From positions 1-5,591 of the forward strand of contig JAJZRT010000283.1 in assembly GCA_021802595.1 (NCBI GenBank): a stretch of 5,591 nt of DNA. The letters are read 5' to 3'. Every line of letters begins with the position of its first letter. Position 1 is the first letter of the stretch. Source of the DNA: Pseudomonadota bacterium (GTDB lineage Bacteria > Pseudomonadota > Gammaproteobacteria > Burkholderiales > Thiobacillaceae). Below are positions 1 to 5,484 of this stretch, piece after piece. The notes under the pieces are model-generated. The model ran no database searches, was not told the origin of the DNA, and worked only from the letters and a program-made list of their open reading frames with translations. Position numbers and translations under genes: made by a program.

Positions 1-510
1 CTCGAAAAACAGGCGGTACAGGCGGAAGCCCGGCAAGCGGCTGCGCAGCAGGAACTGGACCGGTTGAGCGCAAGCGCAGCCCGTCCGGTGAGCGCACTCC
101 TGACGGAGCGGATCAAGGTGGCGCAGGCGCAGGTGGCCCAGCGCGAGGCACTGCTGGCGTCGATGAAGCACCTGATCGACAGCACGTCGGCCGGGTTTTC
201 CCCCCGCTTGCGTGCGCTCGCGCAAAGCAGCACGGAGGGCGTCTGGCTGAATGGCTTCACCCTCTCGCCGGACTACGTGGCACTCAAGGGGTCAGCCCTG
301 AATGCCGGTCTGGTGACCACGTATCTGGATCGGCTCGCCAAACAGGCTGCTTTCGCCGGGATGAAGTTCTCGGGCATGGAGGCTGTCCTGGCGCAGTCCG
401 CAGGCGATGGCCCGGCCCAGTCCGCCAACCTGCCGGAACATATCGATTTTGCCTTGTATTCGGGCAATCCGAAGAACCTGGAAGACAAGGGAGAAGCCGG
501 TGGGCCGTGA
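1..510 (+). CDS. PilN-domain protein of the MSHA locus (MshI2-like), 3' part only
   Basis: This is the C-terminal 169 residues of a protein whose start lies left of the window; the frame is open from base 1 to the TGA at 508-510. Visible residues 1 to about 55 are Ala/Gln/Glu-rich and lack helix breakers, as in the periplasmic coiled coil that follows the single membrane helix of PilN proteins. From about residue 70 comes a compact alpha/beta domain with the PilN-type pattern GVWLNGF (80-86), a strand ending in LKGSALN, and a helix TYLDRLAKQ. A short disordered tail closes the protein. PilN-family proteins pair with PilO-family proteins in the inner membrane to link the cytoplasmic pilus machinery to the secretin. 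The PilO-like mshJ starts inside this gene's last codons, which fits that pairing. The exact msh name is uncertain: some genomes call this second mshI gene mshI2, and the PilM-like partner would lie upstream. The PilN-type call is fairly secure. Confidence 0.82.
   Translation, partial: LEKQAVQAEARQAAAQQELDRLSASAARPVSALLTERIKVAQAQVAQREALLASMKHLIDSTSAGFSPRLRALAQSSTEGVWLNGFTLSPDYVALKGSALNAGLVTTYLDRLAKQAAFAGMKFSGMEAVLAQSAGDGPAQSANLPEHIDFALYSGNPKNLEDKGEAGGP
487..494 (+). promoter_or_regulatory. Shine-Dalgarno site for mshJ, fixes the GTG start
   Basis: The purine run AAGGGAGA ends 5 nt before a GTG at 500-502, inside the 3' end of the PilN-like gene. No comparable site precedes the next in-frame ATG at 545. 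The site therefore supports the GTG start and an 11-nt overlap of the two genes. Confidence 0.7.
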
Positions 511-1156
511 ACAATGGCGCGCGCTGGGTGCGCGCATCGACGCGATGAGCTTGCGCGAGCGTCTGTTCGTTTTCGCTGCGGCGGTCGTGGTGGTGTTCGC
601 GCTTGCGCAAACCCTGCTGATCGACGCGGGGCAGCGACGCGTGCTGAATGCCGATACCCGCCTGCAAAGCGCCCGTTCGGCGCTGGAGCAGATCGAACAG
701 CAGCAGCAACTGCTTGCCAGCCAGGCGGGGCGCAATCCGGACCGGATGGCGCAGGCGGTGCTTGCTGCGCAGGAAACGCGGCTGGCCGGATTGAATGCCG
801 AGCTTGAAACGCGCGGGCATTCCCTGGTTCCGCCCGAGCGCATGGCCCAGGTGCTGAAGGATGTGGTGCGCGGACAGTCCGGCGTCCGGATAGACGGCTT
901 CAGGACGCTCAGTCCGCATCCCGTATCGCTGCCGGGCGCATCCGAGGGAAGCCCGCCTGCGTTCTATCGGCACGGTTTCGAGATCACGGTGAGCGGCTCC
1001 TATGCCGGACTGGTCGCCTACCTTGAGCGTCTGGAGGCCTTGCCCTGGCATCTCAGCTGGGTCGAGGCGACGCTCGATACTGCCGCCCGCCCCGATTTGA
1101 AGCTCACCCTGATCGTCCACACCCTGAGCCTGGAGGAAGCATGGCTACGCGTATGA
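500..1156 (+). CDS. mshJ: MSHA pilus assembly protein MshJ (PilO-like)
   Basis: A 218-residue inner-membrane protein of the MSHA pilus alignment subcomplex, partner of the PilN-like protein encoded upstream. Residues 1-21 are a short cytoplasmic segment with the motif MSLRERLFVF. A single membrane helix spans about 22-40 (Phe/Ala/Val/Leu-rich). Residues about 42-120 form a Gln/Glu/Ala-rich coiled coil in the periplasm. From about 155 there is a ferredoxin-like PilO-type domain with GFEITVSGSY and YAGLVAYLERLE, ending in LSLEEAWLRV. I chose the GTG at 500 because AAGGGAGA lies 5 nt upstream and because MshJ/PilM-operon proteins usually have 15-20 residues before the RER-hydrophobic segment. 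The ATG at 545 would leave the membrane helix almost at the N-terminus. The gene overlaps the previous one by 11 nt and mshK by 16 nt, so translation is probably coupled. Assignment rests on order and architecture, since sequence conservation in this family is low. Confidence 0.85.
   Translation: MGREQWRALGARIDAMSLRERLFVFAAAVVVVFALAQTLLIDAGQRRVLNADTRLQSARSALEQIEQQQQLLASQAGRNPDRMAQAVLAAQETRLAGLNAELETRGHSLVPPERMAQVLKDVVRGQSGVRIDGFRTLSPHPVSLPGASEGSPPAFYRHGFEITVSGSYAGLVAYLERLEALPWHLSWVEATLDTAARPDLKLTLIVHTLSLEEAWLRV
1132..1139 (+). promoter_or_regulatory. Shine-Dalgarno site for mshK
   Basis: GGAGGAAG lies directly upstream of the ATG at 1141, with 4 nt between GGAGG and the start codon. The later in-frame ATGs at 1153 and 1156 are 16 and 19 nt from GGAGG, too far for normal use, so 1141 is preferred. 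Confidence 0.65.
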
Positions 1157-1464
1157 TGCTGGGGACCGTGGTCGCGCTGCTGGCGATGCCGTGCGCCAGG
1201 GCAGCCTTGCCGGATCCCACCGCGCTGCCCGCCGCGCCTGCCGCCGCAGACAGCGCCAGCCCGGGCATTTCACTCACGGCCATCAAGCGGAGCGGGAAGC
1301 AGCGGCTTGCCGTCATCGGCGGCCAGGAACTGGCCGTGGGGGCACGCTACCAGGATGCGCGCGTGGTGCGCATCACCGAAAGCGAAGTCGTGCTGCGCCG
1401 TGGCGCGGAGCTGACGGTGCTCAAGCTCTACCCGCATGTCGAGAAACGACTGCGTGGCCAATAA
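1141..1464 (+). CDS. mshK: MSHA pilus assembly protein MshK (PilP-like, periplasmic)
   Basis: A small protein of 107 residues. Residues 1-21 form a Sec signal peptide: Arg-4, a hydrophobic core (LGTVVALLAM) and a clean A-R-A cleavage site before ALPDPT. The mature protein begins with the DPT/Pro/Ala-rich segment usual for MshK. A beta-rich PilP/GspC-type domain follows, with the pattern LTAIKRSGKQRLAVIGGQEL, a Gly-Ala turn, ARVVRITESEVVLRRG and a final LTVLKLYP strand. PilP-type proteins sit in the periplasm and connect the PilN/PilO-like pair to the secretin, here MshJ and MshL, which flank the gene. It has no lipobox Cys, unlike PilP lipoproteins; the single Cys at 18 lies within the signal peptide and lacks lipobox spacing. 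The start overlaps mshJ by 16 nt. An alternative ATG at 1153 forms an ATGA junction with the mshJ stop and would shorten the signal peptide by four residues. Confidence 0.82.
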   Translation: MATRMMLGTVVALLAMPCARAALPDPTALPAAPAAADSASPGISLTAIKRSGKQRLAVIGGQELAVGARYQDARVVRITESEVVLRRGAELTVLKLYPHVEKRLRGQ

Positions 1465-1469
1465 GAAAC

Positions 1470-1475
1470 GGGAGA
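1470..1475 (+). promoter_or_regulatory. Shine-Dalgarno site for mshL, sets its start
   Basis: GGGAGA ends 8 nt before the ATG at 1484, in the 19-nt gap after the mshK stop. It favours 1484 (MMKRY..., which gives a proper lipoprotein signal) over in-frame codons further upstream, which would lie within the mshK coding sequence. Confidence 0.65.
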
Positions 1476-1483
1476 TATTGCGG

Positions 1484-3154
1484 ATGATGAAGCGCTACAC
1501 CATGATGGTTGCCGGCCCGCTGGTCCTGCTGGGGTGCGCCGGCCCTTTGTCGCCGCGCGACACGCAGCAGGCGATCCGGCAGGAAGTCGCCCGGGCCGCG
1601 CAGGCGCAGCCCGCTCCGCAGGCGATGACCGAGGAACAGGCCCGGGCCGCGCTGCTGCCGCCGCTCAAGCTGGAACTGCCCAAGGCGGTGGCCGAGCCGG
1701 TCGAGCCGCGGTTCGATCTGGTCGTCAATGGCGCGCCTGCACAGGATGTATTCATGGCGATCGTCTCCGGCACCCGCTACAGCATGCTGGTGCACCCCGA
1801 TGTGGCCGGCACGATTTCCGCCAACCTCAAGAACGTCACCGTGCCCGAGGCGATGTCCGCCATTCGCGACCTTTATGGCTACGACTACACGATGGAGGGG
1901 CACCGCATCGTGGTGCAGCCGCTGACGCCGCAGACCCGCATCTTCAAGGTCAACTACCTGGCAGGGACCCGCACCGGTTCGTCGGACATGCGGGTGATTT
2001 CCGGCTCGGTCAGCGCCGCTTCGTCGGGCACCGGCAGCGTCGGCGGGGTGACCGGTGGCGGCACCACGCAGCAGTCGCTGGAAACCAGCAGGATCGACAC
2101 GAAGCTCAATTCGGACTTCTGGGGCGAATTGAAAGCGGCGCTGGACGCCATCGTCGGCGAGTCCGGCAAGGTGATCCTGAGCCCGCAATCGGGAATCGTG
2201 GTGGTGAAGACCACGCCGCGCACGATGCGGGATGTCGAGCGTTTCCTCAAGGCCACGGCCTCGGCGGTCGAGCGCCAGGTCATGCTGGAGGCGAAGATCC
2301 TCGAGGTGCAGCTCAACGACGGTTATCAGACCGGCATCAACTGGTCGGTATTGCATAACGGCCAGCACAAATATTCCTCGGGCGCCAATGCCGGCAACTT
2401 CGATCTGCTGACGGGCGCAGCCAGCGGCTCCCTCGCGGACGTTCTGGGGAGCGGGATGCCTGCGGCGGCCGGCACTTCGGCCGGCATCTTCGGTCTCGCA
2501 TTCCAGACCAAGAGTTTTTCCGCCCTGATCAATTTCCTGGAAACCCAGGGATCGGTGCATGTGCTGTCCAGCCCGCGCATCGCGGCGCTGAACAACCAGC
2601 AGGCCGTGCTCAAGGTGGGGACCGACGATTTCTTCGTGACCAATGTGTCGACCACCAGCAATACCGGTGGCGCCGGCACCACGACCACGCCCAGCGTGAC
2701 GCTGCAACCGTTCTTCTCGGGCATCGCGCTGGACATCACGCCGCAGATCGACGACAAGGGCCGCATCACGCTGCATATCCGTCCTTCGGTGAGCGTGGTG
2801 ACGGAAAAGATCAAGAACATCGATGCCGGCCTGGCCGGGAAGCTGACGCTGCCGCTCGCTTCCAGTGCCGTTTCGGAAACGGACAGCGTCGTGCAGGTGG
2901 AAGACGGCCGCATCGCCGCCATCGGCGGAATGATGAAGCAATCCTTCGATGGCAGCGCCAACCGCGTGCCCCTGCTCGGCAAGGTGCCGCTGGTGGGCTA
3001 CTTCTTCGGCAATACCAATCAGAGTTCGAAGAAGAGTGAACTGGTGATTCTCATCAAGCCGACCGTCATCGATAGCCAGGAAGACTGGCGGATTGATGCG
3101 GAGGCGACCCAGGCGCGCATCGACAAGCTTGAGCGACAACCGGCGACGCCATGA
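1484..3154 (+). CDS. mshL: MSHA pilus outer-membrane secretin MshL (lipoprotein)
   Basis: A 556-residue secretin, the outer-membrane channel through which the MSHA-type pilus is extruded. The N-terminus MMKRYTMMVAGPLVLLGC is a lipoprotein signal with lipobox LLGC and acceptor Cys18; Ala follows the Cys, consistent with outer-membrane sorting. Residues about 19-75 are a Gln/Ala/Pro-rich linker. An STN-like N0 domain spans about 77-145 (FDLVVNGAPAQDVFMAI to GHRIVVQPL). A Ser/Gly-rich loop at about 168-200 interrupts the secretin N-domains (Secretin_N_2-like), followed by an N1-type fold ending near MLEAKILEVQL (267-277). The pore-forming secretin domain runs from SVHVLSSPRIAALNNQQA (from 357) to LVILIKPTVI (about 520-529), with the hallmark VPLLGKVPLVGYFFG at 495-509 and a Thr/Gly-rich insertion near TSNTGGAGTTTT. 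Length is normal for MshL. The stop overlaps the mshM start as ATGA. The family call is secure; mshL rather than another secretin follows from the neighbours. Confidence 0.95.
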   Translation: MMKRYTMMVAGPLVLLGCAGPLSPRDTQQAIRQEVARAAQAQPAPQAMTEEQARAALLPPLKLELPKAVAEPVEPRFDLVVNGAPAQDVFMAIVSGTRYSMLVHPDVAGTISANLKNVTVPEAMSAIRDLYGYDYTMEGHRIVVQPLTPQTRIFKVNYLAGTRTGSSDMRVISGSVSAASSGTGSVGGVTGGGTTQQSLETSRIDTKLNSDFWGELKAALDAIVGESGKVILSPQSGIVVVKTTPRTMRDVERFLKATASAVERQVMLEAKILEVQLNDGYQTGINWSVLHNGQHKYSSGANAGNFDLLTGAASGSLADVLGSGMPAAAGTSAGIFGLAFQTKSFSALINFLETQGSVHVLSSPRIAALNNQQAVLKVGTDDFFVTNVSTTSNTGGAGTTTTPSVTLQPFFSGIALDITPQIDDKGRITLHIRPSVSVVTEKIKNIDAGLAGKLTLPLASSAVSETDSVVQVEDGRIAAIGGMMKQSFDGSANRVPLLGKVPLVGYFFGNTNQSSKKSELVILIKPTVIDSQEDWRIDAEATQARIDKLERQPATP

Positions 3155-4152
3155 CGGCGATGGCTTTCTCCCGCTCCGAAGACTCGCCGCGCGCAGCCGG
3201 CGGGTTGCCGGGTGGCGGAAAGCCGTCCGCATCGGCCGGCGGCCGGCACCCGCTCTCCTATCTCGCCCATTTCGGGCTTGCCGAGGCCCCGTTCGGGCTG
3301 ACTCCGGATACCGATTTCTTCTTCGCCTCGCCACCGCATCGCGAGGCGTTGAACACGCTCCTGTACGCGCTGGAAAATGGCGAAGGCTTCATCAGGATCG
3401 TCGGCGCGGTCGGCACCGGAAAAACCCTGTTGTGCCGGACCCTGCTGGCATCGCTTCCCAAGCGGTGCCGTGCGGTCTATCTTCCCAACCCCGCACTCGA
3501 TCCGGCCGGCATCCTGTTTGCGGTCGCCGAAGAACTGGGCCTCAAGCCGACCGGAAAAGAAAGCCATTACCGCGTCCACAAGGCGATCCAGTCGAAACTG
3601 ATTGCGCTGGCCAGGCGTGGCACCCGCGTGGTCCTGATCCTCGACGAAGCCCAGGCGATCTCGCTGGAGAGCCTGGAAACGATACGGTTGCTTTCCAACC
3701 TGGAAACCGAGAAACGGAAATTGCTGACCATCGTGCTGTTCGGCCAGCCGGAACTGGATGCGCGACTGCAGGCCATCCCGCAGTTCGAGACCCGCATCAG
3801 CTTTCACGACAGCCTGCGACCCCTGACGCGCGAGGAGCTCGAGGCGTATCTTTCCCATCGGATGATACGTGCGGGCTTCGACCATGCGATCCCGCCGTTC
3901 AGCCCACGCGCCATCGGACTCCTGCATGAAGCCAGCGCCGGCGTGCCGCGCGTCGTCAACGTCATTGCCCACAAGGCGCTCATGATGGCCTATGGCAAAG
4001 GCCTGCCGCGTGCCGGCTGGCGCGAGATGCGTCACGCCGCCCGTGACACGCTGGCGGCAAGAACGGCCAATCGCATGGCACGCTGGGTGCTGGCGATTCT
4101 TGCCCTGGGTGCGGGTGCCGCCGCCGCAGGCTGGCTTTTCCGGGCCGTGTAG
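3151..4152 (+). CDS. mshM: MSHA biogenesis ATPase MshM (ExeA/GspA-type AAA protein)
   Basis: A 333-residue AAA ATPase. Walker A is GAVGTGKT (85-92), Walker B is VVLILDEAQ (160-168), and a sensor-1-like strand LLTIVLFGQPEL lies at 191-202; R215 in FETRIS is a possible arginine finger. SYLAHFGLAEAPFGLTPDTD (36-55) is the usual beginning of ExeA/MshM-type proteins. A hydrophobic Ala/Leu/Gly helix at 312-330, followed by three residues, should anchor it in the inner membrane with the ATPase domain in the cytoplasm. ExeA/GspA relatives carry a periplasmic peptidoglycan-binding domain after that helix and help secretin assembly across the wall; none is present here. The role in MSHA assembly is inferred from this relationship and from the position after mshL. 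The start overlaps the mshL stop (ATGA) and has no clear Shine-Dalgarno, so coupling is likely. Residues 1-35 are an unusual low-complexity extension; no ATG lies nearer the domain than codon 4. Confidence 0.9.
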   Translation: MTAMAFSRSEDSPRAAGGLPGGGKPSASAGGRHPLSYLAHFGLAEAPFGLTPDTDFFFASPPHREALNTLLYALENGEGFIRIVGAVGTGKTLLCRTLLASLPKRCRAVYLPNPALDPAGILFAVAEELGLKPTGKESHYRVHKAIQSKLIALARRGTRVVLILDEAQAISLESLETIRLLSNLETEKRKLLTIVLFGQPELDARLQAIPQFETRISFHDSLRPLTREELEAYLSHRMIRAGFDHAIPPFSPRAIGLLHEASAGVPRVVNVIAHKALMMAYGKGLPRAGWREMRHAARDTLAARTANRMARWVLAILALGAGAAAAGWLFRAV

Positions 4153-4186
4153 GCAATGCTTTCCACTCCGATTTTCGACTGACCGC

Positions 4187-5233
4187 ATGAGCATCATCAA
4201 CCAGACGCTGCGCGCACTGGACGCGCGCCAGCCGGACTCGACGGCCTCTCCGGTTTCGCTGCACCCGGCTGCCATTGCCCGGCGGCGCTGGACGGGGCGG
4301 TGGAGCGTCGCCGCGGTGTTGCTGCTGCTTGCCGGGGCGGGCATCGGGTTCGTGCTCCGGCCCGCTGGAAGTCTTCCGACGCCGCGCGCCGCTGTCATGC
4401 AGCATGCGGGGGAGTCGCCTGCTGCGATCCCGGCAGCGAAGGCGGTGCCGGTACCGCCTTCTGCCGTGCCGCTTCCCGGGCAGAAGCCCGCCAACGTGCA
4501 GGCGGCTCCAGCCGTCGCCGTAAATCGGCCCCGGCCGCCGGATTTGCATGCGGGACTACATCAGCAGCCCCCCGCAAGTCCGGCCCGGCAGTCTGCCGGG
4601 CCCGTGACGACGGCACCGGCCTCCCCTGAAAAATTGCCGGTCATCCGCAAGGAGGACAGCCCGCCCACTGCCGGCGAGGTCGCCGAGGATCGCTATCGCA
4701 GGGCCCTGACACTCATCCAGAAAGACAGGGAAAATCAGGCCCGCCCGCTGCTTGAGGAGGCCATCGCACTGTCGCCCGGCCATGTGGCTGCGCGCGAGAC
4801 GCTGGCCGCGTTGCTGAGTGAGGCCGGCCAGAACCAGGAGGCCGAAGCGGTCCTGCGTGCGGGACGCGAATTGAACCCCGATCATGCCTGGTTCGCGCTC
4901 AGCCTGGCACGTCTGCAGGCGGCGCGCGGGGATGTAGAAGGCGCGGTTGCAACCCTGCAGAGCGGGATTGGGGGACGCGGCGTCAATGCCGAGTACCGTG
5001 CAACGCTGGCGGCGCTACTGGTGCGGCTCAGGCAGTATCCGGACGCGGCACGGCAGTACGAGCAGGTGCTCAGGCAGCAGCCGGGGCAGGGAACCTGGTG
5101 GCTGGGGCTGGGGCTCGCCCTGGAAGCCCAGGGAAAGAACGACGAAGCGCGTTCCGCCTTCCGGCGCGCCCTCACGGCGGGCAATCTGCCGGACAAGCTC
5201 GCGGAATTCGTGCGCGCAAAACTGGTCGACTAG
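4187..5233 (+). CDS. mshN: MSHA biogenesis protein MshN (membrane-anchored TPR protein)
   Basis: A 348-residue protein starting MSIINQTLRALDARQ, the characteristic MshN N-terminus, which is why the ATG at 4187 was chosen over codons further upstream inside mshM. Residues 1-38 are cytoplasmic and end in RRRWTGR. One membrane helix spans about 39-57. Residues about 58-160 are a Pro/Ala-rich linker, probably extended across the periplasm. Residues 166-335 divide exactly into five contiguous 34-residue tetratricopeptide repeats (166-199, 200-233, 234-267, 268-301, 302-335), followed by a capping helix to 348. TPR domains mediate protein-protein contacts; a scaffold role in MSHA pilus assembly, perhaps supporting the secretin, is inferred from family and position. 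It lies 34 nt after mshM. No Shine-Dalgarno sequence is visible upstream: the preceding 30 nt are pyrimidine-rich. It is the last msh gene here; mshE does not follow. Confidence 0.9.
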   Translation: MSIINQTLRALDARQPDSTASPVSLHPAAIARRRWTGRWSVAAVLLLLAGAGIGFVLRPAGSLPTPRAAVMQHAGESPAAIPAAKAVPVPPSAVPLPGQKPANVQAAPAVAVNRPRPPDLHAGLHQQPPASPARQSAGPVTTAPASPEKLPVIRKEDSPPTAGEVAEDRYRRALTLIQKDRENQARPLLEEAIALSPGHVAARETLAALLSEAGQNQEAEAVLRAGRELNPDHAWFALSLARLQAARGDVEGAVATLQSGIGGRGVNAEYRATLAALLVRLRQYPDAARQYEQVLRQQPGQGTWWLGLGLALEAQGKNDEARSAFRRALTAGNLPDKLAEFVRAKLVD

Positions 5234-5304
5234 GCGTCGATGCGTGCGGGAATGTGCGGATCGCTGGAATCGCGAGAGCAGGCCGCAACGCTGCATGGAT
5301 GCGG

Positions 5305-5335
5305 ATTGGCGTGTGGTAATTGGCGTGTGGTAATT
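5305..5335 (+). repeat. Perfect 14-bp tandem duplication with partial third unit
   Basis: ATTGGCGTGTGGTA occurs at 5305-5318 and again, without any mismatch or spacer, at 5319-5332. ATT at 5333-5335 begins a third copy that then diverges. It lies 72 nt after the mshN stop and about 40-70 nt upstream of the predicted -35 region of the next gene. It may be a slippage duplication, or a doubled operator for a regulator of the downstream gene; the sequence alone does not decide. It does not match the GG-N10-GC pattern of a sigma-54 promoter. Confidence 0.95.
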
Positions 5336-5345
5336 AAGCAACGCA

Positions 5346-5369
5346 AATTTTATGTGATGGAAGAAAATT
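5346..5369 (+). repeat. AT-rich inverted repeat upstream of promoter
   Basis: AATTTT (5346-5351) and AAAATT (5364-5369) form a 6-bp inverted repeat with a 12-nt spacer, in a strongly A/T-rich tract within otherwise GC-rich DNA. The right arm and the following A/T bases lie where an UP element would sit relative to the predicted promoter (about -60 to -40). A role as an alpha-subunit contact or regulator site is inference; A/T-rich arms of this length can arise by chance. Confidence 0.35.
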
Positions 5370-5375
5370 AATAGA

Positions 5376-5413
5376 TTGTGGTTTTCTTTTGCCGATTTGC
5401 TAGAATTCCGCGC
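5376..5413 (+). promoter_or_regulatory. Predicted sigma-70 promoter with extended -10 for the lipoprotein gene
   Basis: TGCTAGAAT at 5398-5406 matches an extended -10 element (TGnTATAAT with one substitution). The -35 is less clear: TTGTGG at 5376-5381 lies 19 nt from the -10, longer than the preferred 17, which an extended -10 can tolerate. The A/T-rich stretch just upstream resembles an UP element. Transcription would begin near 5413, giving a leader of about 72 nt before the ATG at 5485. It is the only good promoter-like sequence I see in the window. Confidence 0.55.
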
Positions 5414-5431
5414 GTCGGCTGGATTTCAAGT

Positions 5432-5459
5432 CCCGGACCGATCTCTGGTGTGGGTTTTT
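5432..5459 (+). terminator. Hairpin plus T-run, possible terminator or leader attenuator
   Basis: CCC (5432-5434) pairs with GGG (5452-5454) and ACC (5437-5439) with GGT (5447-5449) around a 7-nt loop, with one G-T wobble and one G-G mismatch in between. TTTTT follows at once at 5455-5459, then ATATTT. This resembles an imperfect intrinsic terminator. It lies between the predicted promoter and the lipoprotein start, so it could stop readthrough from mshN, act as an attenuator, or end a very short leader RNA. The imperfect stem makes chance occurrence possible. Confidence 0.3.
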
Positions 5460-5472
5460 ATATTTGTACGAA

Positions 5473-5478
5473 AAGGGA
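5473..5478 (+). promoter_or_regulatory. Shine-Dalgarno site for the small lipoprotein
   Basis: AAGGGA lies 6 nt upstream of the ATG at 5485, in an A-rich, probably unstructured leader. Spacing and match are good and support that start codon and efficient translation. Confidence 0.7.
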
Positions 5479-5484
5479 AATCAA

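Noticed and set aside
1534..2358. A 274-codon plus-strand frame within mshL
   Set aside because: It is an Arg/Gly/Ala-rich out-of-frame translation lying entirely inside the secretin coding sequence.
1421..3334. A 637-codon open frame on the minus strand opposite mshL
   Set aside because: It is a codon-bias shadow in GC-rich DNA: the translation is Arg/His/Gly/Ala-rich with no domain, while the opposite strand encodes a full secretin with all expected motifs.
3019..4494. A 491-codon open frame on the minus strand opposite mshM and mshN
   Set aside because: It runs across two real genes and their gap, has low-complexity composition, and shows no recognisable motif or start signal.
1..5233. 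CRISPR array, tRNA, rRNA, insertion sequence or phage-defence module
   Set aside because: No spaced repeats, no tRNA-like fold or rRNA motif, and no transposase or terminal inverted repeats were seen; the region is filled by contiguous pilus genes.
5283..5304. Stem CCGCA/TGCGG with a 12-nt loop, as an mshN terminator
   Set aside because: The stem has only five pairs, the loop is long, and no T-run follows, so it is not a credible intrinsic terminator.
5305..5335. A sigma-54 promoter in the TGGCGTGTGG repeats
   Set aside because: Each GG was checked for GC ten bases later; none fits the GG-N10-GC spacing.
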